Source: Filosporella fistucella
Lineage: Eukaryota; Ascomycota; Leotiomycetes; Helotiales
Assembly: GCA_030077755.1 (NCBI GenBank)
Contig: JAQJZZ010000021.1
Location: 372,001 to 436,000, forward strand
DNA length: 64,000 bases
Direction: 5' to 3'
Of the stretch, positions 49,343-60,393 are shown piece by piece; within the stretch, counting starts at the first letter, position 1, and the number at the start of each line of letters is the position of its first letter. The notes beneath the pieces were generated by a model. That model was not told the origin of the DNA and did no database searches. It was given only the letters and a program-made list of their open reading frames with translations. Position numbers and translations under genes: made by a program.

Positions 49343-52300
49343 ATGGAGGGACATAACACCCATGGTTATATTCAAGAGGACCACCTCAACCTGAACGGCT
49401 ACGATGATCTGATGAGTAATGCTGGCTGGCCAGCCCAGGTTGAGCAACAGTATCCCTCGTTCACTCATTCCACCTCCACATCTCAAAACCCCTATACACA
49501 ATATTCGACCAATTCCTCTTCCTTTGATCACTTCGATATACCCCAGCAACAACAAGTGTATCCTCCAGTAACATACTCGAACTCGCCATACGCTTCACAG
49601 TACCAGCAAACTCGCGCTCCGGACGTTTTCAGTTCAGCAGCGTTCAACGTTGACCCTTCCCTTCAAAACCCAGCATATCACCAAGCCCATGAGAACTCTT
49701 TCGCCTTTGCACCTCAAGCAATCGAGAATAGAACAATCTCACCCCAGTCTCTCCAGTATCCCTTGGTTCAGCAGCAACAGCAGCCTGTAAATCGTGGTTT
49801 TCCCAACTCTGCATTTCAACGGCCCTCAAGCGGAATGGGTAACAACGTAAGCCAGGGTCCGCAAGACCAAAGCAACACGTTCTTCAACAATTCCCCGAAA
49901 AGCAGTAATCCTCGTTCAAATCAAAGCGGCAATTCACAATTGCACTTGAATAACAATCTCGTCCAATTCAGTTCAAGCAATGCCGTCAATTACCCAACTT
50001 TACCTGATAATATACAGCAGAACACTGCGCCTCCTGCTACCCACAAACAAGTCGAAGACACCACTCCACCTTCACATCCCACTCAAAGCAAAATAGAACC
50101 TCCGACAAGCTTGTTGAGAATCACCCATCCTGAGCTATTGCCCAAAGATGGAGAGGCGCCCCGCATAAAACATGCTCCGTATCTTGCGTTTGATGATAAG
50201 CCTGTTGAGATTGCTTTGAATATGAAAAGTAAGTTGCATCTCGACAAATGTCCCATCTATACTAATGCTCTTAGGGGATATACCCAAGTACCATCCCCGG
50301 AAATCACGCAGTGGGCGAGAACTTGTTTCTGGATTCAAAATGCCAAGTAAGTACTTACCGACCTCGTTGCCCTTGAATTTAGTGTTCTTGCCTTTTTGGG
50401 CTCGGTACGGCTCTTCGATGTTAACACTCTTCGCTTAGCGTCGAACACGCACATGGACGTCTCATCGAAGAGGGATCGATCACACAAGAGGCAAAAGCTT
50501 CAATCTAGTACAGACAAGAGTGCAATCCAAGGCCCACGTCCTACAGGTGGAGTTAAAGGCCTCGATCAACAGGAAATTGGCCGCACATCTAGATCCCCGA
50601 CAGAATCGAGTTCCCCATCTTCGAGTAGTGACGAATCCGACTCAGATGACGAGATGCCTGTGATGAACATTAGTGAGGTGAGTAGTATCTTTTCTTGGCG
50701 ACAACATCAAATGTCGCGCTTGCACCCGTGTTTCAACTTCACGAGGCTACGCGCGCTGCATGGCGAGATATGCTAACGACGTGTTAGGTTCGTGGCAGTA
50801 CGCGCCCTACTGACCCTGCTGGTATTACTAGATGGGATGCAATTGGTATTGTCTGGAAAGATCCCTACTCAAGCCCCAGTGATTCTGTGATTAAGGAGGA
50901 AGTGCAAAACTATGCAAAGCTTGTTCTTAAGATTCGCGCTGATATTAGAACTGTTTCTGCGGATATTTTAGCAGCTTCATCTGATCCAGCCAAGGAGCAG
51001 AAACTGAAGGATCAGCGGGTAGTATTGCTTCGGTCATTTTACCAAGCAATTGATGCAGCGAATCAACTTGGTTTCCCGGATATCTTGAAGTATCTGGGCA
51101 CTCACGAGAAGCTTGTGGCTGCCCTCACTAGTATGCTCTTTGTCGAGTGCAGGAAGGACAAAGACTATAATGGTGAACTACCTACGGCAATTCTCACTTT
51201 GCTTTCAAAGTTCCAAACTGTATCTGATGCACTTTTGGGAAGGGTTAAATTTGAGCATGTCCAGAAGTATTGGAAAAGAAACGGTGGCGACGAGACGAAA
51301 AAACTTGTTACAGCAATTCTTGATAATACCATCGATGCCAAAGCTAAAGAGACTACAAAGGCTAAGAAGACTGAGCAGTCAGAGAAGGAAAAGACAATCA
51401 AGGAGAGGTCTGAGTCAGCCAAAGCTCGCTCATCAGAATCCACAACTCTTACGTCTGGAAGCTCGTCAAAGAGACCGCATGATGGTGATGGATCAAATGG
51501 CAAGCCAAACAAGAAGTTTGCTTCGGACGTAGCTGGATTGCCTGCATCTACTTTATCTACCGCGAAGCCGGTCACCACTGTCAAGCGACCAACAGGCAAT
51601 TTACTAGGTATATCTTCAAAACCGGTCGTCAAACCTGTCAAGAAGCGTGAACCATCTCCGCCGACTGAGTCTAAGCTGGGAGCAATCCTTGCCAGCATAG
51701 CGAAGCCTGCTGAGCTTCCCAAGGCACCGGCTGCGCCACCACGACCACCCGAGACGCCTGAAGAGAAGGCCCGCCGTGAAAGAAAGGAGAGTCGGCGACA
51801 TCTTAGAGTGAAGTTCAAGGATGGACCTGAGTTGGAGGAGATCAGATTGTTCAAGCATGAGCAGGCTGAGGATGAAGGTCGACAAGATGAGATGTTAAGG
51901 GATGCACACGAGCATCAAGCTGAAGGCATGATGCACAAAAATCGCGTCAAGGGGATATCGGAGCCACTTGAGGATGATGATTATGAGCCAAGTGAAGCAG
52001 TGATTCCTTATCAAGAACCTGTTGGAATCGACTTTAGCAAGTCTGATAAAGCCACGCATTTTGGTCCAACTTATGTTACCCGAGGCGGTGAGCTAGCTAT
52101 CGATACAGCCGAGCAAAAAACTCAACAGAGAAGGGAGGCTGTCGAGCTCATGGTCATTTACACCGATCTAAATGACATCCCACCTTCTCCCAAAGAACCT
52201 CCTCATACCGATGGTACGATAAATTCGAGTTCCACGAATCATCTGAAGCACCCCTCAGAATCTTGGTTCGGGCAACGAATATCAGAGATCAACACATACG

Positions 52301-53187
52301 GTCCAGAGCAGGCCAACAGGATTTTCTCCAGCCGATTGCCAGAAGGGCAGTGGGGGCAAGGCACAAACAAGAGTTCTCCTCATTCCTCCTACAGCCAATC
52401 TCCTGCACAGCCTGCTTCTGTGTCAAGCGTTCTTCAACAACTTGCAGGCACTCTACAACCAAACCCTACACCTTCCAACTTTGCCGCGATGGAGGCTGCA
52501 GCATTTGCCAACCTTGAGCGCATCGTTAACAGCCTTAAGGGCAAGCCTTATCCTGCTGTCGAGCCTCCAGATTGGATGACCAACCCTGCACAGAGAGCCG
52601 ATTGGATTGCTGGGTATGAGCGGGACAAGGCCGCGAAGCAAAAGGCTGAAGCTGAGGAAGCTGCAAGACTGAATGCTGCCAACCTCCAAGCTCAGGCAAT
52701 GGCTCATCAATACTCTCAACATGTTGCGGCTCCCCAGGCGTCATACCCTGTCGTCCCGGCCCCATATGCTCTCTCGAACCCCGCAGTGCAAAACGCCACG
52801 CCAGATGTTAACAGCCTGCTTGCCGCCTATCAAAGTGGTCAACAACCTGGTCAAGTTCAAGCCGCCAATCTAGCTCAGTACGACTACAGTGCTTGGGCTG
52901 CACAGCTTGCTGCCAGTCAGAGTGGTCTTCAGGGACAAAATTACCAGGCTCAACAACCTCGTTGGGATGCGTTATGGGGTAATGAGAACGTGAAGCCAGC
53001 ATCCGAAAGATCCAGGGATCGAAACAATGCCAAGGGTGGTCAACGCTCTCATGAATCAAAGAAGCCATACGATCCCTCTCCATTCGACGAGAACGGCGAA
53101 TATAAGGGCAAGAAGAAGCCATGTCGATTCTACAGCGAGGGAAAGTGTGTCAAGGGTGACAAATGCACTTATCTCCACGACGACTAG
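49343..53187 (+). CDS. TFIIS-N-like / RVxF / CCCH zinc-finger protein, candidate PNUTS (Ppn1) counterpart
   Basis: Four exons (49343-50228, 50275-50346, 50439-50677, 50788-53187) give 1198 residues. The first 300 residues are Gln/Asn/Ser/Pro-rich and disordered. A helical block from about 433 to 560 (ILKYLGTHEKLVAALTSML, then AILTLLSKFQ) resembles the TFIIS N-terminal (LW) fold. A Lys-rich charged linker follows, then RVKF at 739-742 in HLRVKFKDGPELEEIRLF, a good RVxF-type PP1-docking motif. The extreme C-terminus is one CCCH finger, C-x7-C-x5-C-x3-H (about 1178-1196). This order matches mammalian PNUTS (PPP1R10) and resembles fission yeast Ppn1, the PP1 regulator at the polyadenylation complex. 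Orthology is my inference from layout and motif; the alternative is a general CCCH RNA-binding protein. Confidence 0.85.
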
Positions 53188-53864
53188 AGTGCTACTTTCT
53201 ACGCCCACTGTTTGGTACGATTCCCAATTTTCACACTGAACAAGCGGCTGGATGTATGAGCATGATCTTTTCCTTTTCCTTTTCCTTTCATCCAACATCA
53301 TGCAGCGTTTTCAGCAGAGGAATACCCACCTATCCGGTTTCTCCTTCTTTCCCTCTTGTATTCTAGACAACTTTCGGCAGCATATCGGGCACGGCGTAGC
53401 ATGGAATGGGTCGGCTGCATACTGGCATCTGATCTGTGCTGTTGTACCACCAAAACGGAAAGCATGAGCGACGGTGTTATTTGGCTCTGATCTCCTTTTC
53501 GAGATAGAGCGCTCTGCGAGATGGAACTTATCCTGGTCTCTATTGCTGGACTGGGGCTGTGCATTTTCGTGGAGTTGGAGATGTAATATTAGTTCTGCGT
53601 GCATGGGATGGGATGATCTCGAGAGCAGATACTTAATGATCATTAAATAACTTGATTTTTTGATTCTGTGATGATGTGAGATCTTCCTGGCTATTCCGAC
53701 GTGAATATGACTTTGGAGGTAATTGCTGGGTTGTCTCGTGCACCAAACCCACAGAAGAGGGCCTCAAGTAATCACAAAGCAAGTGATAAGCAACAAATTC
53801 ATTAACCACAACTCTGCTCTTTATGTACTTCCCACACCTACCACGAGGTGTCCACCTCATTTTC
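53188..53864. other. Intergenic between convergent PNUTS-like and GGT genes
   Basis: 677 nt with no supported gene; probable 3' UTRs. A TTTTCC repeat occurs near 53270-53290. Confidence 0.6.
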
Positions 53865-55848
53865 TCAACCAGGATACGCGCCCCCATCGCCCCTCGGATC
53901 ACTTCCCCCCGAATGAACCACAACTCCATCCTGGGTATGCAACCGAATAACCTGTCCCCTCCCAAACACACTCCTCTCAAAGCCCTCCACAATCTCCGCC
54001 TCATGTCCCATCTCCCTCAATTTCTTACAAGTCTCCTCAGTAATCCCCTCTTCCAAAAACACTTTCCTCCCGTTCCCATCCCCAGGCATACCCTCAGCTC
54101 CAATACAGAATCTCGGTGCATCAAGCGCCGCTTGTGGATTGTGTTTGAATGCTAGCATATTAAATAATACCTGTACGTGTCCTTGAGGTTGCATGAAGCC
54201 GCCCATTACACCGTATACGCTATGTAGAGAGTTATCGTGGGTATTTGTTACCATAGCTGGGATAATGGTATGATATGGTCGTTTTGAGGGAGCCAAGGCA
54301 TTAGGATGACCTGGCACAAGACTGAAATTTCCTCCTCGGTTTTGTAATACGAAACCTGTGTCTTTTGGCACGATCCCGGAGCCGAACCCGTGGAAAACAC
54401 TGTTTATGAATGAGATGCCGTTTCCTTCTTTGTCGGTTACGGCGAAATAGACGGTATCGCTGTGATTATGAGCTGGGGAACCATGATCGTAAATCTTGGA
54501 TGAGGCGGCGGTGGGGTCGAATAGTTTTGCTCGCTCCGCAAGGTAGGGTTTTGATATCAGTTCTGCGGCGGGGACTTTTTCAACGGAGGGATCGGCGATC
54601 CACCAGCTTGCGTCGGCGAAGGCGATGCGCAGGGATTCGATTAGGGCGTGTAGGTATTCTGGGGAATTGTGCTGTTCTTCTTTGAAGATGGGGATCTTGC
54701 CGCTTTCTTCTAGGGCTTCGAGTATACCTAGCGCCATCAAGGCGACGATTCCTTGACCATTAGGTGGATGTTCCCATATCTCTACTCCGTGATCAGATTC
54801 GTTTAAGCCTTGGCCTGAAGAACCATCTATGAAGGGACCGATTGTTTTAGCTATATCTTGGCCTTTGAAAACGTAGGAGATTGCTTCGACGGGCTCGCTG
54901 CCGAGATCCATGTGCTTTTTTAGATCGTCGAGCTCGAGAAATCCGCCCCGGTCTTTGGTCACTTTAATGATTGCTTCTGCGATTTTACCGGTGTAGAAGC
55001 CTTTCTTGCCATCTTTGGCAAGTGCGCGGAAGGTGGCTCCTAGACCTGGGTTTTTGAATAACTCTCCTGGAGCTGGACCGTGATAGCCATTTGCATCTTT
55101 TATTAGTAGTTCGGCGTAGTTTGGGGAAGCTTTTTTCAGCATTTCCACCTTCGTTTCCCACTGAATGTCTAAGTCAATGGATTCTTGAAAGAGTGAGGGC
55201 CTACTTACCATGCTTGACGAGAGTTCAGAAACAGGAAATCCTTTCTCGGCCAGCTCAATGACTGGTGCTAGAATTTCCTCCATGGTGACCTTGCCACTGC
55301 CAAATCTCTCAACAGTGTCAACCCATCCAGCTGCAGCGCCAGGTACTGTGACAGCATGGACGCTATCAAGAGGCAAATGAGTGTCATCACCATCCTTCAT
55401 ACCAAGATCTTTCCGAATGGACTCGAGAGTACATTTGGTACCAGATCGGCCGGAGCCATTCATGGCTGATATCTTCTTGGTTTTGGCATCGTAGAAGAGG
55501 CAGAACATATCACCTCCAATTCCAGTGGAGGTTGGTTCTGTCAAGTTCAATCCAGCAGCTGTACAGTTATAAGAAAATATACTTCAATATAAATCATTAT
55601 GAGTTTTGAACATACCGACTGCCACTGCTGCATCCTGTGACGTTATCGATATTGTGAGTTGAAAGTGGGGTAGATATACTTACAGCAGCATTTCCACCAG
55701 CATCCAAAACTTTGAGACCACACCTGGCAGCCAAAGGTTGTGTGCAGGCAATTATACCTCCAGTACTATGTACAACACTTCTTCGACTGGGAAAAGTCTG
55801 GAACTTTGGATCTACTCCTGAGTAGACCGAGGTGAGATTTAAGGGCAT
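53865..55848 (-). CDS. Gamma-glutamyltransferase-family Ntn hydrolase
   Basis: Three exons (55848-55684, 55634-55616, 55558-53865; the middle one only 19 nt) give 625 residues. Family blocks are present: GGIIACTQPLAARCGLKVLD and GGNAADAAVAVAAGLN, then TSTGIGGDMFCLFYD. The self-processing site candidate is Thr in HSDTVYFAVTD, followed by GNGISFINSVFHGFGSG and LVPGHPNALAPSKRPYHT. The N-terminus lacks a signal or anchor helix, so it is likely cytosolic, unlike vacuolar or secreted GGTs. The HSDTVY context resembles bacterial YwrD-type or cephalosporin-acylase-like members, so gamma-glutamyl transfer is not certain. It is divergent from MRF1. Confidence 0.9.
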
Positions 55849-56211
55849 GGTGGGGGTATTGGCGAAGAATGCAGGTCCCTGAGTTTAATGTGAGCTCAAA
55901 TAAGAGAGAAACTTTATGAGGCTTTCTTACCAGGAATTTTCAAGAAGAATGAATACAAGATATCACCAGAAGGGGATCTTCTGAGAAATATTAAAAGCAG
56001 AACAGAAGATGATTCATGAACGAAGACAAATACTAAGGTACCGAAACCGATCTCGGTAATGGGGTAACTGTTTGTCACTAGAGGGCATTGTAGCGGCTGG
56101 CTGCAGCCGAGCCGAGTGGCAGAAAAACATCATGACCTGAAAGGGGAGACCGCCCTCAGGCATTCCAAAAAGTTTGGAAATTCAGGAAAGCTTGCGGCAT
56201 ATCGACCGAGT
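55849..56211. promoter_or_regulatory. Shared divergent promoter region, GGT / MRF1
   Basis: 363 nt between two opposite start codons. No core element stands out. Confidence 0.5.
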
Positions 56212-57552
56212 ATGTTTGGAGCTCCTTGGATCTGTCGACGATGTATAAACACATGCCTGAAGCCTGGTAGAAGGCATCTTTTGCGCTTCTCTAGCACCAG
56301 TAAGCTTCTTTTCCCCTGACCTTGGCAACAGACAACATCTCACACATCAACAGCTAGTAATGTCTCCTTTTCTCCAGCACTGCTGGCACGAGCTCGAAAC
56401 CTTGCATTGGAACACGACCGATTGAGTGAAGAGACATCAGAAACTTTCGATGCGAAGATTTTCAAGCGCATTGGCGAATTGAAAAGTGTAACATCAGCTT
56501 TGAAAGAATGGGAGGACACACAAAACGCTCTCGACGAACTGAATGCTCTGCTGAAAGACCCTACGACCGATGAAGAGTTGAGAGAATTGGCTGCAGATGA
56601 TTTGGCGACTACAAAATCTCAATTGGATGTTATGTCACATAACCTGGCCACTTCACTCACACCGAAGCATCCTTTTGATGATTTTCCATGCTTGATTGAA
56701 CTTCGACCGGGAGCTGGAGGTGGAGAGGCTGCTCTTTTTGCGGGAGATCTACTACGGATGTATAGGTCATATTGCTCGAAAAAGAATTATCGTTCGTCTC
56801 TGTTGAAATACGAGACCGCGGATGGAGACTCCAATGAGAACGGCGAATCACCACTTGCTGAAGCCATCCTCGAAATCGAAACGCCGGGAGCATATGGTAG
56901 ATTCCGGACTGAAGCTGGCGTGCACAGAGTGCAGCGTGTACCGGCGACTGAAAGCAAAGGGAGGACACATACAAGTGCTGTTGGTGTCCTAGTACTGCCC
57001 AGTTTGCCAGCCCAAGGCAGCGAAGGAAAAGAATTAGGGGAGGAAGATTTGAATGATCCGAACAGCGATTATTATGTCAATTCTTCAGATGTGAGGACTG
57101 ATGTCATGAGGGCTAGAGGAGCAGGAGGGCAGCATGTCAATACAACGGATTCAGCCATTCGGCTAACACATATTCCTACTAATACGGTAGTTAGTATGCA
57201 AGATTCTCGATCACAACATAAGAATCGAGAGAAAGCATGGTCGATTTTACGGTCAAGGTTGGCACAAGCTAGGAGGGAGGCAAGAGAAGAGGAAGTAATA
57301 AAGCTGAGGAGAGGTGTGATTGGAATTGCTAAGCTCGGGAGAGGCGATAAAGTCAGGACGTATAATTGGGGTCAACAGAGAGTCACGGATCATAGGAGTG
57401 GACTAAGTGTTCATAATCTTGATGATGTGATGGATGGAGGGGAGGAACTGGACAAGATTATTGACAGCGTGAAGGGCTGGCTGGGAGAAAGGGAGATAGA
57501 AGTAATGCTTGCTGAGGAGGAAGCAGCGAATACCCCAAGTAAATCAAAATGA
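56212..57552 (+). CDS. MRF1: Mitochondrial class I peptide chain release factor (mtRF1)
   Basis: Two exons (56212-56299, 56378-57552) give 420 residues. The first 30 residues (MFGAPWICRRCINTCLKPGR) are basic and lack acids, a good mitochondrial presequence. The core has IELRPGAGGGEAALFAGDL, GVHRVQRVPATE with GRTHTS, and the catalytic loop RGAGGQHVNTTDS with its GGQ. The RTYNWGQQRVTDHR segment is also typical. GGQ drives peptidyl-tRNA hydrolysis at stop codons on mitochondrial ribosomes. An in-frame ATG at 56116 would bury the presequence, so 56212 is preferred. Confidence 0.95.
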
Positions 57553-57816
57553 GAATTTCCTCTCCATGATTAATGTTCGCTATGGTCCTGATTTGTTGAT
57601 CTGAAAAGGTTGAGATATGCAACCGGTTCGTCAGGTGATTCTCATCTCTGGGATCCACATCAGCCTGTTTTGGATAAATGAAGCACTACGACACCAGACA
57701 CCTTTCATCAATTCGTGCCAAGATGCGGCGAAATTTACCTAGCAGTCCGTCCGAATGTCTTCAATCAACTCTGTTCCCCTCATTGTTCTCAATCCTACCA
57801 AGATGTCGACTTAATC

Positions 57817-58748
57817 ATGGCTCACTCGGAATACACAGCAGTTCCGCTCTCGGACGCCGAAGGAATTAAAGAGCCAAAGCGCCATCGAAACTGTGATATT
57901 GATTCTACGGTCAAGATATTGCTCCTCGTAGCTGTCACGGCAATAACTAGCTACTTCGTGGGTTTTGCTGTGGGGCAAACTTGGGATACTGGTGGAGAAT
58001 TATCGTCCTGGCCATCGGCTGGCGAAGATGGTTTATTACCACCACAAAGCTTTTTGCCGCCTATTCCGAAGGCGACTATGAAGTTCACGGTGGGCTCGAT
58101 ATATGAGAACACAAGTATGGAGGCAGATAAAGCTTGGAATGAGTTGATGCCTCGTATGTTCATATTATCTTTGATTCATTTCTCTCGAGACCTGGGAGAA
58201 AGAGCAAGTGTATCAGAAAGTGCTGATGATTGATAGTGGGTGCTGGATTTGTGCGAGTTCCATATCCCAGACGTTTTGATATGCCAGAAAGTAAGATCAT
58301 AGAGAATGATACTGAAGAGGGGGAGACTTACTCTCTATCTGGGATGCATCAATTACATTGTCTTGTAAGTCTTCTGTCCCAAAAAAAAACGTGATACAGC
58401 TGATAGCAACCAGTATATCGTAAGAGATGTCATCAAGAAGTATGAAAAGAAAGACAGGTCTCGATTTGCCGGCGGCCACGAGTATCACTGTATTGACTAT
58501 AGTATGCTTTCCCCTACTTATCCACTTTCTCCAAATGATCCAAAGCTGACATTTGAGCAGTTCGACAGGCAATTATGTGTGCAGGAGACACTACTTTGGA
58601 CTTTGCTGAGCCTGTTGTGGGTGTTGATGGGGTTGAACGGAGGATAGGGTTTTCTGGAGCAAACGCTATTCATCAATGTAGAGATTGGGATGTGATTAAG
58701 AAGTGGGCTACTGAAAATAGGTCTGGGGACAAAGCGACGATTGACTGA
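57817..58748 (+). CDS. UstYa/DUF3328-like membrane protein
   Basis: Four exons (57817-58153, 58237-58364, 58414-58501, 58561-58748) give 246 residues. A cytosolic N-terminus of about 30 residues precedes one membrane helix (VKILLLVAVTAITSYFVGFA), then the luminal domain. It carries both family signatures: HQLHCL (the first, near 152) and HEYHCIDYIRQAIMC, a His-Cys-x-Asp-x-x-Arg-Gln pattern. Members of this family catalyse oxidative steps on fungal RiPP peptides (ustiloxin, cyclochlorotine, phomopsin) and some act in other pathways. No precursor peptide, Kex-type repeat gene or other tailoring gene is seen close by. The start could also be the in-frame ATG at 57715. Downstream of mtRF1 on the same strand, 264 nt apart. 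Confidence 0.88.
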
Positions 58749-60393
58749 AAAGCAATTAAGTGCTCCTGAACAATGAAATAAGTACATGCAGGAATGACTT
58801 CAGCCTGAGAAACGACATGATATCCATGCATTCTTTTTCTCCTTTTTGAGTTGCTTTCCGCAATTGTACTCGACTTAGTCCTACTCGTAATGACCGTGTA
58901 GCCTGCAGCCTAAATCCCGTCAAATTGGATATTTACACAGCTATAGGCGGCCACAATATCCTACAATCCGGGCAATCGTAGGAGTCTCATTACTATATCG
59001 GTATCAGACAAATCCGAATGCATCCAAAAGTTGGAAGCATATCATTCTAACAAATTTCAACAGGATTTGACCGACTTTGAAGTGATCAGTCCCGTTAGCT
59101 CTTTATTAGCCAGACTCCGCGGTTTCAAAACAAACACATTCATTAACTGTGTTTTTGGGAGTATCAGCGGGGAGAGTTAGTCAGTACTACTATAGGGAAG
59201 ATCATTTTAGGGAGGTGCTTACGATTGTTAACTTTTACAGCTATCGCGTCCAGCGTCTTGTCGTCCACACCAATTGACTCCTCCCTGGTGAAGTCTTTAC
59301 TAGCCAACTCTATGGAATCGTTCTCCTAGGATGTTGTTTTTTTCGAAAGAGGACTTCTCATGCGTGCACAAGTGAGACGTGTTTCTGCCCCGGAATCCTT
59401 TAAAGAGCCACCCCAGTATTTGGTGAGGTGAGGTAAGGTACCTTACCTAGAGTTGAGGTGTCTTTCCTTTGGCACGACTTCCGTCACGGCCCAACGCGCT
59501 ATCACATGACGTATACCCCAGGCCGGATAAGGTAGTGAGGATAGCCACGGCAGTTAATCGGACATCATTTCCAAAGACAGCACAGCACTTCACCTCTCCG
59601 TTGTGCACCTTCGGAACCGTAGTAGTATTGCCGTTATCTCTAAATCTAAATAAGGTGTAGTAAGGTAAATGAGCTTTCTCATGACTTGCAATACATTAGC
59701 AAGCCTATTTCATCTGTGACGACGAAGCTTCGATGGTTAAGGTAACTTGTACGATTCATGGAATGTGATACCTATATACCGTATTGTACCACATGGAAGA
59801 GCACTTCACAAAGGCCAAGAGAAGTCGCAGATACGGTTGTAGGATTACTTTTGATTGTCGACTCACAATTCCCCTGGCTGCTTCCCGGTGTTCCCAACTT
59901 CCGCCACGCGCGTCCCCAAGGTCTAAATTTTATGCTAACTTAATATGGGAGGTCATATAGAAAGTCAATTATCGTACCTACACCAAAAGCATGACATGAA
60001 ATGAAATGACTTGCTACTTTTGAGATAATCCCACTCCTTACCATCGCAGCTATATCTGGTATGGAATAGATCACTAAAATATGTCCGGAAACCGAACACT
60101 ACACCCGAAGTTACACACAAGGTACAGCAGTAAGGTCCAGGTTATGTCCATGATGGATGGCATCCATGGACCCAGAGGAACTCCACATATCACCGGCCCG
60201 GAAGACTTGACCCTTAACAAGCTTTGCTTTCTCTGCAAGGATAGACACCTCGACAAGTCCTCGTCATGACCGTGTTAAAGCTGGTCGGTTTTTCTGCTCC
60301 GTCGAGCTGTTTAAAAACTCCAAGACCCCGCCTCAACTGTTATCCCAATCTTCTGACTTTAGTAATTCTCAAAGTGTTATCTACATTGATGAA
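58749..60393. other. Gene-free 1.6-kb stretch with palindromic GGTA-rich patch
   Basis: No supported gene. Contains the GGTAAGGTACC palindrome and scattered AAGGTA words between 59.4 and 59.75 kb, and the carboxypeptidase promoter at its right end. Confidence 0.55.
59431..59448. repeat. 18-nt perfect palindrome
   Basis: AGGTAAGGTACCTTACCT equals its own reverse complement. GGTGAGGTG direct repeats lie immediately to the left and a further GAGGTG copy just to the right. Confidence 0.85.

Noticed and set aside
51165..51854. 229-codon minus-strand frame
   Set aside because: Antisense shadow of the PNUTS-like gene.
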